From: Perkinsus olseni
Taxonomy: Eukaryota; Perkinsozoa; Perkinsida; Perkinsidae
Length of the DNA: 64,000 bases
NCBI GenBank assembly: GCA_013115135.1
Contig: JABANP010000284.1
Location: forward strand, 1-64,000
Direction: 5' to 3'
In this document: positions 53,006-64,000 of the stretch, piece by piece
How positions within the stretch are numbered: position 1 is the first letter of the stretch
Layout: each line of letters begins with the position of its first letter
Program-made: the position numbers and the translations under genes
Notes under the pieces: model-generated
Seen by the model: only the letters and a program-made list of their open reading frames with translations
What the model was told of the DNA's origin: nothing
Database searches by the model: none

Positions 53006-55207
53006 GCCGTGGCAGGTGCTGATGGCGTCACCTCTGGCGAAGTCGAGGAGGATCATCACGAGGTCGAGGATGGGGAAGGAGCCGATGGCCGTAAGAAGTC
53101 TAGCACGTCGTCCGACGAGGTTCAGGACGACCCGGACAACCCCGATAAGACCAAGACTGGCCCTACTCCGGCCCCGAGTCCTAATGTCCTCAAGCCTGCG
53201 GAGCAGTCCGATCAGCCGCGGAAGACAGCCAAGTCCTTCGACTTGGGTGAGAAGTTCCACGGAACCGGTACTCAGAGCGGCAGTCTAGAGGTCTTCGAGT
53301 TCCTCAGCCGCATGGAGGCCCATCTTCGCCTCCTTAATGTTCCGAAGGAGCAATGGTACCAGTATCTTCTCTTGAACACTCGTGGTCAAGCCTACAATGT
53401 TCTCACGAACAACGTCAGGTGTGGTATCTCTGATACGAGGGCATTCCAACTCGGAGCTGACGTACTCCGCGAGCGCTTTGGGCTAGGCATACATGATTTG
53501 TGGGGTCTACTGCGGGAGAGACGACTCTCTCCTGGCGAAACTCCGTCAGATCTGATGGGTGACATCCAAAAGTACGTGACCTACTCTCTGCCCGAGGTGG
53601 CCAGGACATCTAGGAAGTCCTTGGATTGGGTATCGTGTATGTGCTTTTGGGCCGCTATCCCGACAAACGTCGCTGGTATCGACACTATCAGATCGACTTG
53701 GAGAGCCCAGGTCAAGGATGGTTCCCCTCTGGTGGCAACGGCCCTTCATCTTACGAAGTCGGTTAGAGCCGAGACGGCTGGCGAGACGGTTACGCTCGCC
53801 GGCGCTGCCAGCCACTTCCCGTCGGGGAAAGGTTAAGGCCGTGGCAAAGGCAAAGGCAAGGGCCACTCCAAGGGCGGCCCTCCGGTTCAGAGATTTATCG
53901 GCAAAAACACCCGTTGTTTTAATTGTAATGGACGCGGGCATATAAGCAAGAATTGTTCTTCGTCACCTCGCGGGGGCGGAAAGGTAATCCTTGGCTCAGG
54001 CAACTGGCTGCTGGAACCAACAGATGCAATCGTTGATCACATTGTCCTCTGTTGCAGGCGCAGGAGTCACCCCAGTGAGAAGTTCTACTTCCTAGTGGAT
54101 ACAGGATCCACTCTGTCAGTCGTTTCCGAGAAGGCCCTGGAGTCTATCAACTCTGTTCTTCCGGCTCTGAGTGATAAACCAATCCGCATTCGTATCTTGC
54201 AGGGAGTTGTCGAACTGCCTCAGGCTGATGCTGCTGAGCGGTTCCTAGGCTCTAGCATTAAGATGGTTTTATCAGCTAAGGAAGTATTGTTGTGTGTGAG
54301 TGGGACGCCCATCCACGGTATTCTTGGAATGGACTGGTGTGCCGCGTGCAGGATTCAAATCGCCGTCAACCCTAACGGCAACAACTGCCCGGCATGGTTA
54401 ATAGAACCGTGGGCAGGGGAGGTCACTTTCCCTATCCAAGTTACCGCAGCAGCCGACCAGACCGCGAGCGCAGCCTCGCCGGTGAGCGATATCCTCTTTG
54501 AGGAGGATGACTTTGTCATTAGTAGATCGTGGGACTCCAGTCTCGGGAGCGCAGTCTGGACCGTTCGATGGAAATGGCTAGCTGGCGAACCACCATCTGG
54601 TTCCATAATCAGGCCACCTCATTACAATGGCAGCCTCGAAAAGCTTTCGCCAGAACAGCTCGCCATCTTTCATGAACAACTCCAGACGTGGTTAGACAAG
54701 GGGTTCCTTGTCCCGATTGAGAAGAAATCCATGCGCGGAAGACTCACAATAATGGCAGCCGTTAGCATGTTGAAAAACACTAAGGTTCGGCCAGTATTAG
54801 ATTACACATGGTTGAATGATTTATTGATGAGTCGACCTCACTCATCCGGTCCACCAGTCACATGTGGGGATGAAGTTCGCGCGTGGAGGATTCGTGATCC
54901 TTACCGTATGCGCGTCATCGATATCTCAACAGCATACCTTAAGTTACGAATCGATAAAGATCAGCAGTGTTGGCAGTGTGTGACTCTCCCGCACCTCGAG
55001 GAGCCCAACACGTATGCTCTGACACGCGTTGGCTTCGGCCTACATATCGCTGGAAAAGCGCTTGACAAAGCCGTCAGCCGCGCGATAGAGGAGGCCAAAG
55101 CGCAGCATCAAGTTGAAAAATTTGTAGATGATCTTTGCGTCGACAAAGACGATCTCGAACGCGTCTTCGACATCGGAATAGAAGTGAGCTACGATACCAA
55201 CGAATGA
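53006..55207 (+). pseudogene. Gag-Pro-RT of element C (3' part)
   Basis: Plus-strand frame with a charged N-terminal Gag (EEDHHEVEDGEG), a Gag helix region (FLSRMEAHLRLLNVPKEQW), one in-frame TAA at 53834-53836, then a Gly/Lys-rich linker and the knuckle CFNCNGRGHISKNC (53915-53956). Protease has FLVDTGSTLSV near 54095. Reverse transcriptase has VRPVLDYTWLND, RMRVIDISTAYLKLRI and KFVDDLCVD, ending at 55207 before the connection domain. The only defects seen are the stop, the insertion and the 3' truncation. Confidence 0.85.
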
Positions 55208-55600
55208 GCTTCGTGAGCTTCGTGACCAAACGTCACAAGTGATGCCGATAAGACTCACCTTCAGAGTTATCTGAGCTTTCTGTAAGAGAACTGTCGTCAT
55301 CATCGCTGGACACATCACTTCCGGACAACAGGGAACCAACATCTGCTCAGAGAGAGCACGAATTTGTCGCGTAGGGTTGGTAAATAGTTAATCGCTGCAC
55401 TTTCTCTGTCTTCCGAGGAACCTCCTGCTTCGATTTTGATCACGACCTCATCTAAGGTAGTGAAAGTTTTGATCACCCCGGATAGAGCAGGCACACTCAC
55501 CTTGCTGTGGCACTGACAGGGCAGAGTTGTAGTGGCCGAGGACGTCAGGATATCTTTGGGTTGCTGTAATATCACGCTGTAATTTCACACAGGTGCTCTC
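55208..55600. other. Junction downstream of truncated element C
   Basis: Element C sequence stops being recognisable at about 55207. No LTR, gene or clear repeat follows until repeat S at 55601. Confidence 0.5.
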
Positions 55601-55751
55601 GCAGTAGAAGACAGATGCGAAGGCCCATACTCTGGACCCCGGCTCAGCCTCACCGTAGAGACCCTATAACTCAGCCTGTTAACGGAGCTTGGAAAGTGAG
55701 CAGCTGCATTGCTCCTGGCACTAACGTTGCACTCGTAGGGTAGCGCTAGTG
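55601..55751 (+). repeat. 151-bp dispersed repeat S, copy 2
   Basis: Partner of 38001-38151; see there for shared ends. The flanks differ, so the boundaries at GCAGTAG and CTAGTG are probably real element ends. Confidence 0.85.
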
Positions 55752-56341
55752 GCTTGTAACGTTGTACAAGTTGAACAATGACATCGCTCGCCGAAGATAA
55801 CACAAATATGCGCCAAGAGACGCTTAACAATGTTGTATTGAAACACCGCTGGCACTCATGCGCCATCATGCCAATTACTGTTCGGCGTCATCGTCGGGCC
55901 GCCGATCCAGTTGAAGCGCGGGGCGATTTCCTTTCTTCCTCGAGAACCGGAAGATCATACTGCTCCTGCTCCACCTCCCCAGCTTGGATGACACTGAGGA
56001 AAGCACGACTGGAGGCCCCTCAGACGAAAGCGACAGCGGCACCCGAGTGCTTCACATCGGACGACTCCTGAGATGGTCTTGCAGGCTCCGAGGTCGGGCT
56101 GGATTGTATCACGATCATTGGGACCTGCACATCACCATTTAGTTCCTCGGCTTCCTGAGAGTGTACGGCTGGGGATCAGAGCAAGCTCAGACCATGACCG
56201 GCGTACAGTTGGATATCGTCGATAGCATTCTCTTGATATCGCACTACTGCCAGCCCGGCCATCGGGAAGATCCGACCGGACTTCACTATCTCATCGAGGA
56301 GACGAATGGTGAACACCCCTGCGGAGCGGATTCAGTAACGC

Positions 56342-57610
56342 TTACGAAAGCTGTAACTCATTATGCGCCGCTCGTCTTGGGCATGCGCGCAAAACTCGGT
56401 AGGAAGACTTTACACTCCATCCCGCCTTGTGTTGACTATGAGCAACAACGAACGAGGAGCGAAAGCCCCGATCTACATCATCCGATCCATCAACAGTTTT
56501 ATTCTCCTCGTTGGGGCCCTCAATAACAACAACAGCAATATCCTCTTCCACCTCCTCATCATCTTCGTCCGACTCAGCCGGGTCCTCCGATAGCCGCAGG
56601 CGGATAGCAGCCACACTACAGGCCAGTACCACTAAAAAGCCGCTCAAGGCTACAGCGAATTCGGCGCTCGCCAGGGCAGATTTCCTGAAGAAGCAGCGTC
56701 CCGGACCGAGTGTAGATTCCCGACGATTTGGCTGTGTGCGGATATTCTGCTGCGCTCATGAGTGTCGCGCGGGGAGTCTAGGACAAAGATGAATTCTCTA
56801 TCATTTCGACTCGGATCATCCGATGCAGTGAGTGAGAAGCTACAGCAGTACTACGCTCTCACGTAAAGAGAGAATGACGGGCTATCATCTGGGTAGCGTT
56901 AGTACCACTCCACGACCTACTCGTCGCCATCGTCAGCATAGAGCCCTGCTCCTCGTCGATTGTCAGCTGCCGGCATCGACCACCATCGTGTATCTGTCTT
57001 CTCTACCAGCGTCTCCAATACCAATTGATCCGCCTGCCACAGAAGACCAGGAGAGGCGTCGAGACTGCGGCCGAGTACCTCAATGCCGAGGCCTCGGGCC
57101 AATTCACCGGTGAGGAAGCTCATATCGTCGAACGCCGTGAGGGAGAGGTTGGCGTTCACTATGGCCAGCGAGAACAGCAAGGCTCTCGTGGAGCGAAACG
57201 TCCCCTGTGTAAAGATCAACGCCGTTCCATGATCGCTCGTACTCGAAAGGCGCGTACCCAGCCGATGAGGAATGAAGCAACGGAAACCTCAAAACAGCAG
57301 TCTGCACATTCATTCATGCCCGCCGTTGCGGCGAGAAAACCGAATCGCAGGTTGTGAGCTACTCCGGAAGACGCGGTTCCCGACTCACCGCGTATACCAG
57401 CTCGAATGAGCTGGGCTGTATCATCATCGTACGCAACCAAGATGCGCGAAGCAGCTGTTGGAGCCGTCCGTCGAGAGCCTCGGCTACGACTCTGAGTACC
57501 CTGTCCGAGACTGCGATCCATTCCAAGGTCAGAAGCACAGCGCGGACGGGCTTCGCAGTGAGGAGTTCCTGGAAAGTAAGAACGACTAGCAACCCTTTCG
57601 AGTACCCCAA
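56342..57610 (-). CDS. Putative multi-exon membrane protein
   Basis: Several minus-strand segments look coding. They are ELLTAKPVRAVLLTLEWIAV (after CTTTCCAG, about 57577), HNLRFGFLAATAGMNE (about 57355), RALLFSLAIVNANLSLTAFD (about 57180) and VALSGFLVVLACSVAAI followed by a strongly acidic tail (from about 56660). They contain hydrophobic helices. I could not join them with consistent phases, so exon limits are not given. Family unknown; a peroxin-11-like organisation was considered but not supported. Confidence 0.3.
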
Positions 57611-58110
57611 AATACTCAGACACTGCCCTAGATAAGCCTTATCACCATCTAGATAAGCCCACCAGAATCTCTATCAACTACCTTATCTGATAAGGTACTT
57701 GATAGAGACTCTGCAGTCCTTTTCCACCCCGAGTAAATTGAAAATGCACGCAGATACTAGTCATACCGCAGCCGTCAGCGGCTCGCTGATCTAGCTTCCA
57801 CCTTCTCCCGAGTAACGATGTCGTCGGTAAGACACTTTTGAGGGAATTCGGCGAGCTAGAGTCGCGGTGAACTCGAGAATATGATCATCACGTTAGAAGC
57901 ATTCATCAGTTGTGAAACTCGACGTTTTCTCGACGACCCGGAGACCGAGTTCTCATCAAACGAATAGTGAGTTATTCAAAATAGCGTGTGATGAATATAA
58001 GTTGAGTTGGTTCGAAATGTGGATGTAATATTGAGCGACGAGATTCTGCGCTGTCTACATAACACAATCGAGCTGCGCTCATACTAGCTCCGCATTATCA
58101 ACCCATTCCC

Positions 58111-58647
58111 TCAACTACTCCACCTTTCTATCTGTTCTATCTCGTTCACTATGAGCCCAATCAACTTATGTTCTGTTCTACTGTAACGAGATTGTGCGAT
58201 CCTTACTGTTCTTTCAACGCAGCCCGGCATGACCCCGTCCAAAGAAGCTCCGTGGCCGCAAACCAGCTGCCCTCTCGAAAGCTGTTGGTCGGGGCACGAC
58301 TCATAGGCGCAGACTTCCCCAATGCCGATCCGACTGCCGAGCCCAGGGCAGCGGCAGCTGTCCACGTAGGGCAAAAAATTCAAGGTCTCGGTGTTAGAAA
58401 TATTCACGTGGACCTGAGAGCGACCAGGATTGTACGTAGCAATGGCAGAAGGGTGTGCAACCTCGTGATTTGGTTCTAGCAGCTTCGTCCCCGGTTCGAT
58501 CCAGACCCCCTCGTCAGGTCCTGCCCTGACGACGAGCTCCCCAGAATCCATCTCAGTATGATCGAGTGACCACTTCGTTATCGTCACGCTAGCACTGCTG
58601 AAGCAGAGCGATGCAGTAACGAGCGACGCCAGGTTGATTGAATTCGA
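58111..58647 (-). CDS. Putative secreted Cys-containing protein, last exon
   Basis: An open frame of 179 codons after an acceptor-like CATAG. It begins with a hydrophobic segment (LASLVTASLCFSSASV) suiting a signal peptide, then PGTKLLEPNHEVAHPS and a Cys-rich part (DSCRCPGLG, CAYESCPDQQ, VCGHG). The initiating Met would be in an upstream exon. Its 3' end is a member of dispersed repeat U. Confidence 0.5.
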   Translation of the reverse strand, partial: SNSINLASLVTASLCFSSASVTITKWSLDHTEMDSGELVVRAGPDEGVWIEPGTKLLEPNHEVAHPSAIATYNPGRSQVHVNISNTETLNFLPYVDSCRCPGLGSRIGIGEVCAYESCPDQQLSRGQLVCGHGASLDGVMPGCVERTVRIAQSRYSRTEHKLIGLIVNEIEQIERWSS

Positions 58648-59799
58648 CTATGAGATGAAGATCAAATCGCGGAAGGCGAAACAGCAGCACCGTAGAGAGC
58701 GAAGAGCTGAGAAGCGTACCTGCCGCGGCCTGCCTCCGCCGTCCAAGGATCATCAACAGCGAGGCGATCGCACGCAGCTCCTGTGCAGAGGATGGCCACA
58801 TTGGGAATCATAAGTCGACTACAGTAGTCTCTGAGTGAGGTCGAAGATACTCCTATAGCCATCGTATCTTTCCTTACCGTTTATCCCGAGCTCGACCTCG
58901 ACATATCCATCCAGCTTCGACCTCGCAGGTAGAGCTACAGCCATCCTTCGATCGGACGTTGCCGTCGTCGCACTCCTCCGGACCAACCCTCAGACTATCG
59001 CCGCAGACCAGGGGGCTTATGGCGAGCCCTGATGAGTGTGCGGATGAAACTATCCTGTGAAATCGTCGTTCAGTTTATAAACTGAACACGAGGACAGATT
59101 TCGTCAGGCCGAGACAAGAGGCTCGCCGGAAACGATCCCCCTCTCAGTGCTGATGATATTTCGCAAATGGCGCTGCCCCGCCAACTTCATGAAAGGTGTT
59201 GCAATTCAGTTCAAATTATGATCGAGGAATGCATAATAACAGTCTCGAGAAAAGATTTTTTTCCGAAAAAAACACCATGACGTTGGGTAACTCACCGAGC
59301 TCTCCTGAGAAACCAGCTGACTTTGTTCGCCATCTTAGAATATGAGATCCTGGGTTCAAGACTAGATCAGAGTCGTCAGCGGCATCTGAACGGTTGCACA
59401 AACCCTTTCATCGGAGACCCTGGACCAACCTCGGCCGCAAAGCTCGCTGGGAAGCTCGGAAGGGTTCCTCGTCCACTTCAGACTAACTTCGTTTGACGTG
59501 CACAAGGGCCGACCTGGCGATACGGGTCGAAGGATGGCTCTGTTTGTGACGTCCAGCCTGAGGTGAGAAAAGCGGACTAAGGGACTGGACTCGTCAGGAG
59601 AGTATGCATCCACACGGAATGCAAGGTGCATCACTGTTAGGTGGCAGGGAAATTCTTAGAAAACGAAAAAGAAGAAAGTAGAAAGTGAAAGTCGAAAGAA
59701 GTCGAAAGTGCTACAATTTTTTCATCTGTCGAGTCCGATCCCGCTCTAGCATTCAATCGGAATGGTATCGGTACATTCTTGCACACGTTTTAGTGACCT
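58648..59799. other. Gene-poor spacer
   Basis: No supported exon. A tRNA-like B-box fragment (GATCCTGGGTTCAAGAC) lies near 59346-59362. Confidence 0.4.
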
Positions 59800-59955
59800 C
59801 TTTCTTGAAAGTGACAAGAAAACCTCATTCTTGAAAGTGACAAGAAAACCTCATTCTTGAAAGTGACAAGAAAACCTCATTCTTGAAAGTGACATAAAAA
59901 CCTCATTCTTGAAAGTGACATAAAAACCTCATTCTTGAAAGTGACATAAAAACCT
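59800..59955 (+). repeat. 26-bp minisatellite, six copies
   Basis: Unit TTCTTGAAAGTGACAAGAAA plus ACCTCA. The first three copies carry CAAGAA and the last three CATAAA at the same place, so the array grew by block duplication of two variants. Confidence 0.95.
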
Positions 59956-60289
59956 CGTTCAGCACGAGAAATGATGACCTCACATGTGCATGCCGCATTT
60001 CCCATACCGACTGTATGACGATGGTGATCTTACCCTATATCAGCCTCCTCGCTGGTCATCTCCAAGTGTTGGTGATTCATCACCACCCTATGGGGTCCCT
60101 CGCTCAACACCGCGAATCTCCAGCAATGCCAACCACTACAGGTGATAGTCAGGCCCTCAACAGGAAGCGTCTTGTGAGGGTCGGTGAATGCTCTGTGAGG
60201 AGCCAAGTTGCATGCACGATCGCACCTGAGGGGGGAGGCGAGCCATCTTCCGTGACCAACGTTCGAGGGGCAAACGCTTTTTACACGAA

Positions 60290-60410
60290 ATCGTGCTGTC
60301 TACACAACCCAATTGAACTGTGTGTTCGTTAACTCCAAATTGGAGTCTCCAATCCTCTAGACTTTTCTCGCTTCACCTGCTCTATCTCGCTCACTATGAG
60401 TCCCATCTAA
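60290..60410 (-). repeat. Dispersed repeat U, copy 2
   Basis: Matches the 58040-58170 region (CTGTCTACA, then CTCTATCTCGCTCACTATGA). In the minus frame it reads GLIVSEIEQVKRE, against GLIVNEIEQIERW in the gene at 58111, so it derives from that gene's end. A third copy with CTATCTCGCTCACTACGAG is at about 60635-60665. Confidence 0.7.
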
Positions 60411-60811
60411 CTCATGTTGTGGGGTTAAGACGCGCCCAGTCACTCTCATCACAAAACATAGATTTGTCAAAAAAAGTTTACCAAAAAAACCAAAAACGCC
60501 ATAGTGTTTAATGCGAACAATACAATCAATGAAAGAGGAAAGAATAAATATCTTTGGGTATTTTTGATAATAGTTTTTAGAACTTTTATAACTTTTAGAT
60601 ACTATCAATCACCGAGTCACTAACTCCAATCCTCTGCTCTATCTCGCTCACTACGAGTTCCATCTATTCGGGTCCATTAATTCTCCATCACTGTTGGGAC
60701 CAAGACGTGCCCGCTTACTCCCACTATGAGGGTAGAAATGGTGAAAATTAAAATTACAATAGCAAGAACGCCAAAATGTCCAATGCCAGAAAATACTATC
60801 AATAATGAGTC

Positions 60812-61030
60812 ATGAAGAGCTGCGCGAGGAACTGGCCCTTACCCGTCATCATCATCCTCGTTGCCATCGTCACACTGCTCCTGCCAGCCCAAGTGCACTC
60901 CGTCCCCACATCGCAATCCGATGATCATCATAGACCACGATACGTTAGTGGCGAGCCCCGGGTGGTAGGGCCTACGAAGAGAGCTATCTTTTATTACCAA
61001 CGGCAGCCCCGCGGGAACGTATCGGAGTGA
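60812..61030 (+). CDS. Small secreted peptide
   Basis: 72 codons. MKSCARNWPLPVIIILVAIV begins a classical signal peptide (n-region, hydrophobic core, cleavage after VHS). The mature part is about 40 residues, basic, with a KR pair and FYYQRQPRG. A donor-like GTATCG near the end means it could be only a first exon. Function unknown. Confidence 0.55.
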   Translation: MKSCARNWPLPVIIILVAIVTLLLPAQVHSVPTSQSDDHHRPRYVSGEPRVVGPTKRAIFYYQRQPRGNVSE

Positions 61031-61039
61031 GTGGTTAAG

Positions 61040-62540
61040 ATTATCATGTATACATGCTTTGCTCATACGGTATGCATTCGTCACGATTTTTATGGTATGA
61101 GGCACACCGTGTACTGCAAGAACCGTGCAGTATTGACGAGCGAATACTTTGAATCCAATCACCCCGCGACATCCATAGACGCAGTTCACTAACCCCAGTA
61201 CTATATATCTGTTCTCGCGGGGAACGGCTGACCGAATGTCAATATCTAGGCCAAAGTCTCTCAGTAATTTCTGCCAGCACTGATGTTGGTATCGATTTTA
61301 GTAATCAGTGTGTGTGAGTTCAAGTGCAACGCCAAGAAGCGGCTTAGTCAGATTAGCACCGATGTATCTTGTTTCAAGAGGGATGAGTTTAGGCAAGTTT
61401 ATTGAGCACAGGAAGTAGCGCTCAGGTAGAGGGCCGGGCAAACCTAAGATACTTCCTTTTCTCCCGGCAGGATCTGCTTCCACAACTGGGGAGGCTTGTA
61501 ACCACTCAACATGATACCGCTAAGTGCCATCTCACCAGTCAACTGTGGTCCATTTGATGATCAAATCTTGCTTCTTCCCAGAGTCTATCACCCTCCAAGC
61601 GAGAGGATCTCTCTCAATGCCTTCGTCTGTCTCGATTTCACCAAGGTACCGAGAGCTCTCCGGCCGACACCCTGACTAGAGAGAAAGAGAGCACTTGTCA
61701 AACAAAAACAGGTGTGGTGGTTCCGAAACGACGTGGGCCGTCCCGGGGCCCACCAGCGCATCTCCGAAAAGATCCAACCGTCCAACGCCACACTGCCAGC
61801 CTATTCCGGTAGTCGGCTGCAACCACCCAAGAACAGCTCTCGCTCCTCTAGCGAGCTTGACGTGGATGTGAGCCTTCTCGAACGCAGATACCGAGCCAGA
61901 ACGACCAACCACCAGGGAGCCACTCAAGGGCCCCTGCTCGATCGACAATGAACTGCAGGAACGGTGCTCGCAGTAGATGGAACCTGAAAGGGTAGAGAAG
62001 TGAACATGGGAGAAAGAGAGAGCCCGCAGCGGTTGGCGTCTCGAAGAGAAATTCAAGATCCGGGAATGTGGCATTGGGCGCGACAGGCGACAACGTCCTT
62101 CGTGCTGATGAAAGGCGTACAGCACAATGTGCACGGAGGGATGTCCAATCGACGGGGAAGGAGAAGTCGGCCCGAGGGAGGTTAGAATGGAGGTGGCTAC
62201 GTGGTCCCCCTAGGAGACAAAAATTTTGTCACAAAATGCCCCTCACCGTCCATGTTGATGGGCATGCATCTACTCCGACGGGCACCATATGATGACCCGA
62301 TGCATGCATAAGAAGGCAGCACTGTGCAATCCTTCGACGAGCATCCGAGAGGCACCGTCACACTCCTCGCCGAGTACGTGTATCCCATCCCCGCAGATCT
62401 GGGGTGCCTGAGCAACACGAGGATATCGCCAGGAACGAGACGAGGTACTCCGAAACTTCTGAATATCCCTTGAAAATGGAACATGTCCAGGTGAAACAGG
62501 CCAGCTCGAAAATGATCCGAATTATCTGTTGACTCTGTGT
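61040..62540. other. Gene-poor block
   Basis: Several overlapping frames around 61588-62134 without splice or family support. Nothing I can defend. Confidence 0.4.
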
Positions 62541-62550
62541 CCAACTCAGT

Positions 62551-63536
62551 TCAAAATGAAAGTAGTCGGATTGGACGCGGCTTCACCGATAGCTCGATAG
62601 ATGAGCTGTCTCTGACAGCGTCTGACGCTGTAACCGTCGACGAAACGGTTGCAGCACACAGCTTATCAGATTCCTCGAGCATCTCGAGCAATTCTTTCAC
62701 AACTTGGCAGTGAGTAGCCGGCGAGGGCAGGGCCTCTCGCGCCTTGTGCTCATCGATGGTCGCAGTGCCTTCCAAGCTCTCAACAGTCTCGGAGTAAGTA
62801 CGGCCGATGTAGAACAGTGCAAGACTTACATCGTGAAACACTGTAGGGCTAACACACTGTAAGACTCTTACACTTTAAGGACCCAGAAAAAGTCATGCTA
62901 GGTTCGGTGAGAGCATAGCAGACGGTCTCAAGTCTGCAGAAACGGCCATTCTCTCAAGAATGATCTTGGCAAATACAGGGAGCTCAGTTATAGCTGCCTC
63001 TGACCCTGAGGTCTCGACTGTCATCCTCATAGAACCAGGAATTCTTCTTGAGGAGGGGTGCTGCAGTGTCCCGTGAGTACTTCACGAAGCTGACCAAGTC
63101 GGACCCCGACCGTTGGAATAAACCAAGTGACAAGCTGCCATACAAGCTATCTTTCGTTCACAGATCGTTGTATCCCTAGGCCTCATCTGAAGTAGTCTCG
63201 ATCCAGTTCTTCAGTATTCCGAGCATGTAATTGTCCGTGAGTTTCTTCACCTTGGCTCCGAGCAGCGTTGGACCAGGAATCCCCACCGCTCGGTTTGGCC
63301 CGTAGCGTCAACACCGAATCCGAATACTCCTTGTTGCGAAGCTCTTCTCGGAGGGCAATGTGTCCAAGTACGTTGTTGCTGAGCTTACGCCTTGTGCTCA
63401 TCGGTGGTAATATGGTCGCCGTTATGATTATGTCTTTGACGTTGATGGCCTTCGCCACGCTCTCGATCTTGGCTCGCATCTTCGCCAATCTCCAAGTGTG
63501 AAGGGGGTCAAGTAGAACATACCGGTAATATTCCAC
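62551..63536 (-). CDS. Putative multi-exon gene, function unknown
   Basis: Minus-strand candidate exons: 63536-63183 region (KMRAKIESVAKAINVKDIII), about 63020-62895 (RMTVETSGSEAAITELPVF, AKIILERMAVSADLRPSAM) and 62790-62551 (IDEHKAREALPSPATHC, VVKELLEMLEESDKLCAA). They are helix-rich and free of stops but I could not fix splice sites or a family. Confidence 0.3.
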
Positions 63537-64000
63537 TGCACATCAGACCCGCCTTGACCAGCAGCCTCTCATTCCTTAAGATATAATTCTCAGCATCGCT
63601 GTCCTTGCGAAGGCATCTTGATCTTGCCTCATAAGCTCCATGCTACGCGATCAACACAGTGATGCTGGCTGATCCATAAAAGTAGAGAGCAGCAACCAAT
63701 TGATGCTCCAGAAGAGACGAGGAAATCGGTCACCCATGCATCCCTTCGGACAGCTTGATGATGGGTAAAGGTGTGCCTTGAATTCACCTCAGCTCCTGGG
63801 CACCAGCATCGTCTTTGTAACCTTCTATTTCTCGGCCTGGAGGCTTGCTGTTCCCCGAGAAATAGAGACTGTCTGAACCCTATACTGATGGAATCTCCTG
63901 CACCCTATTCATCGTCTGCCTCCGTCTGCCAAGCTGGAACCTCGTATATATCAGCAGCACGAGGTTGCTCGCTTTCGTTGACTCAAAGAAGGAGGTAATC

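Larger units (their letters stand above)
47345..55207 (+). mobile_element. LTR retrotransposon C, truncated and interrupted by element B
   Basis: Left part 47345-47454 and right part 53006-55207 form one reading frame once element B and one GCCGT copy are set aside: codons at 47450 and 53006 are in the same phase. A primer-binding-site-like TGGTGCCCAGACG begins at 47355, after ATCACA. The pol stops in the reverse transcriptase; RNase H, integrase and the 3' LTR are missing. No 5' LTR boundary could be shown with one copy. Confidence 0.8.

Noticed and set aside
56342..57610. Peroxin-11 homologue
   Set aside because: Hydrophobic segments are suggestive but no conserved motif could be matched and phases do not join.
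59800..59955. CRISPR array
   Set aside because: Units are contiguous with no unique spacers; it is a minisatellite in eukaryotic DNA.

Overview
The window looks like nuclear DNA of a spliceosomal-intron-rich alveolate, most likely Perkinsus (Perkinsozoa) or a close relative. Three things point there. Genes are cut into many small GT-AG exons (59-349 nt) with introns down to 43-53 nt. LTR retrotransposons, a LINE and hAT relics are abundant. A retrotransposon LTR carries a 19-nt stretch, GTAGCCATCTTGGCTCAAG, that I recognise as the core of the dinoflagellate/Perkinsus trans-splicing leader. No bacterial operon, rRNA, CRISPR or intact tRNA gene was seen. Genus-level assignment is inference.

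Layout. 1-6280: nearly complete minus-strand LTR retrotransposon (element A) with one 2011-codon gag-pro-pol ORF; the window starts inside its 3' LTR. 6281-12930: a secreted-protein ORF next to element A, a frameshifted secreted-family gene, an 11-exon lipoate-protein ligase gene (7557-11083, minus) whose large intron holds a retroelement RNase H relic, and a hAT-like relic. 12932-18300: a 17-exon minus-strand MAK21/NOC1/CEBPZ ribosome-biogenesis gene. 21281-24499: an 11-exon plus-strand endonuclease/exonuclease/phosphatase (neutral sphingomyelinase-like) gene. 25931-27601: a 556-residue secreted protein. 27700-30800: repeats and mostly empty DNA. 30862-34035: plus-strand coiled-coil gene. 35133-42036: several small secreted or lineage-specific genes among repeats and retroelement relics. 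42977-55207: a transposon nest, with a LINE inside a degenerate hAT, next to an LTR element (C) interrupted by a second LTR element (B) with identical 144-bp LTRs and a 5-bp target duplication. 55208-64000: low-information DNA with putative exons, a 26-bp minisatellite and dispersed repeats.

The most useful result is that several host genes invisible to simple ORF calling could be rebuilt exon by exon with every phase agreeing. Doing so exposed a pattern in the introns. Introns of unrelated genes on both strands share short modules in splice-sense orientation: an AATTTCGTGGCGCGCG module near 5' splice sites and a CGGAGCGAAGCG module, usually followed by a T-run, near 3' splice sites. Other short introns consist largely of tRNA-like sequence with a B-box. 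This looks like introner-type (intron-spreading) elements, including a tRNA-derived class. Together with the spliced-leader sequence inside an LTR, these are the strongest candidates for undescribed biology here.

Limits: exon models rest on reading-frame continuity, family similarity recalled from memory and GT-AG rules, without alignments or RNA data. First exons of several genes are not resolved.
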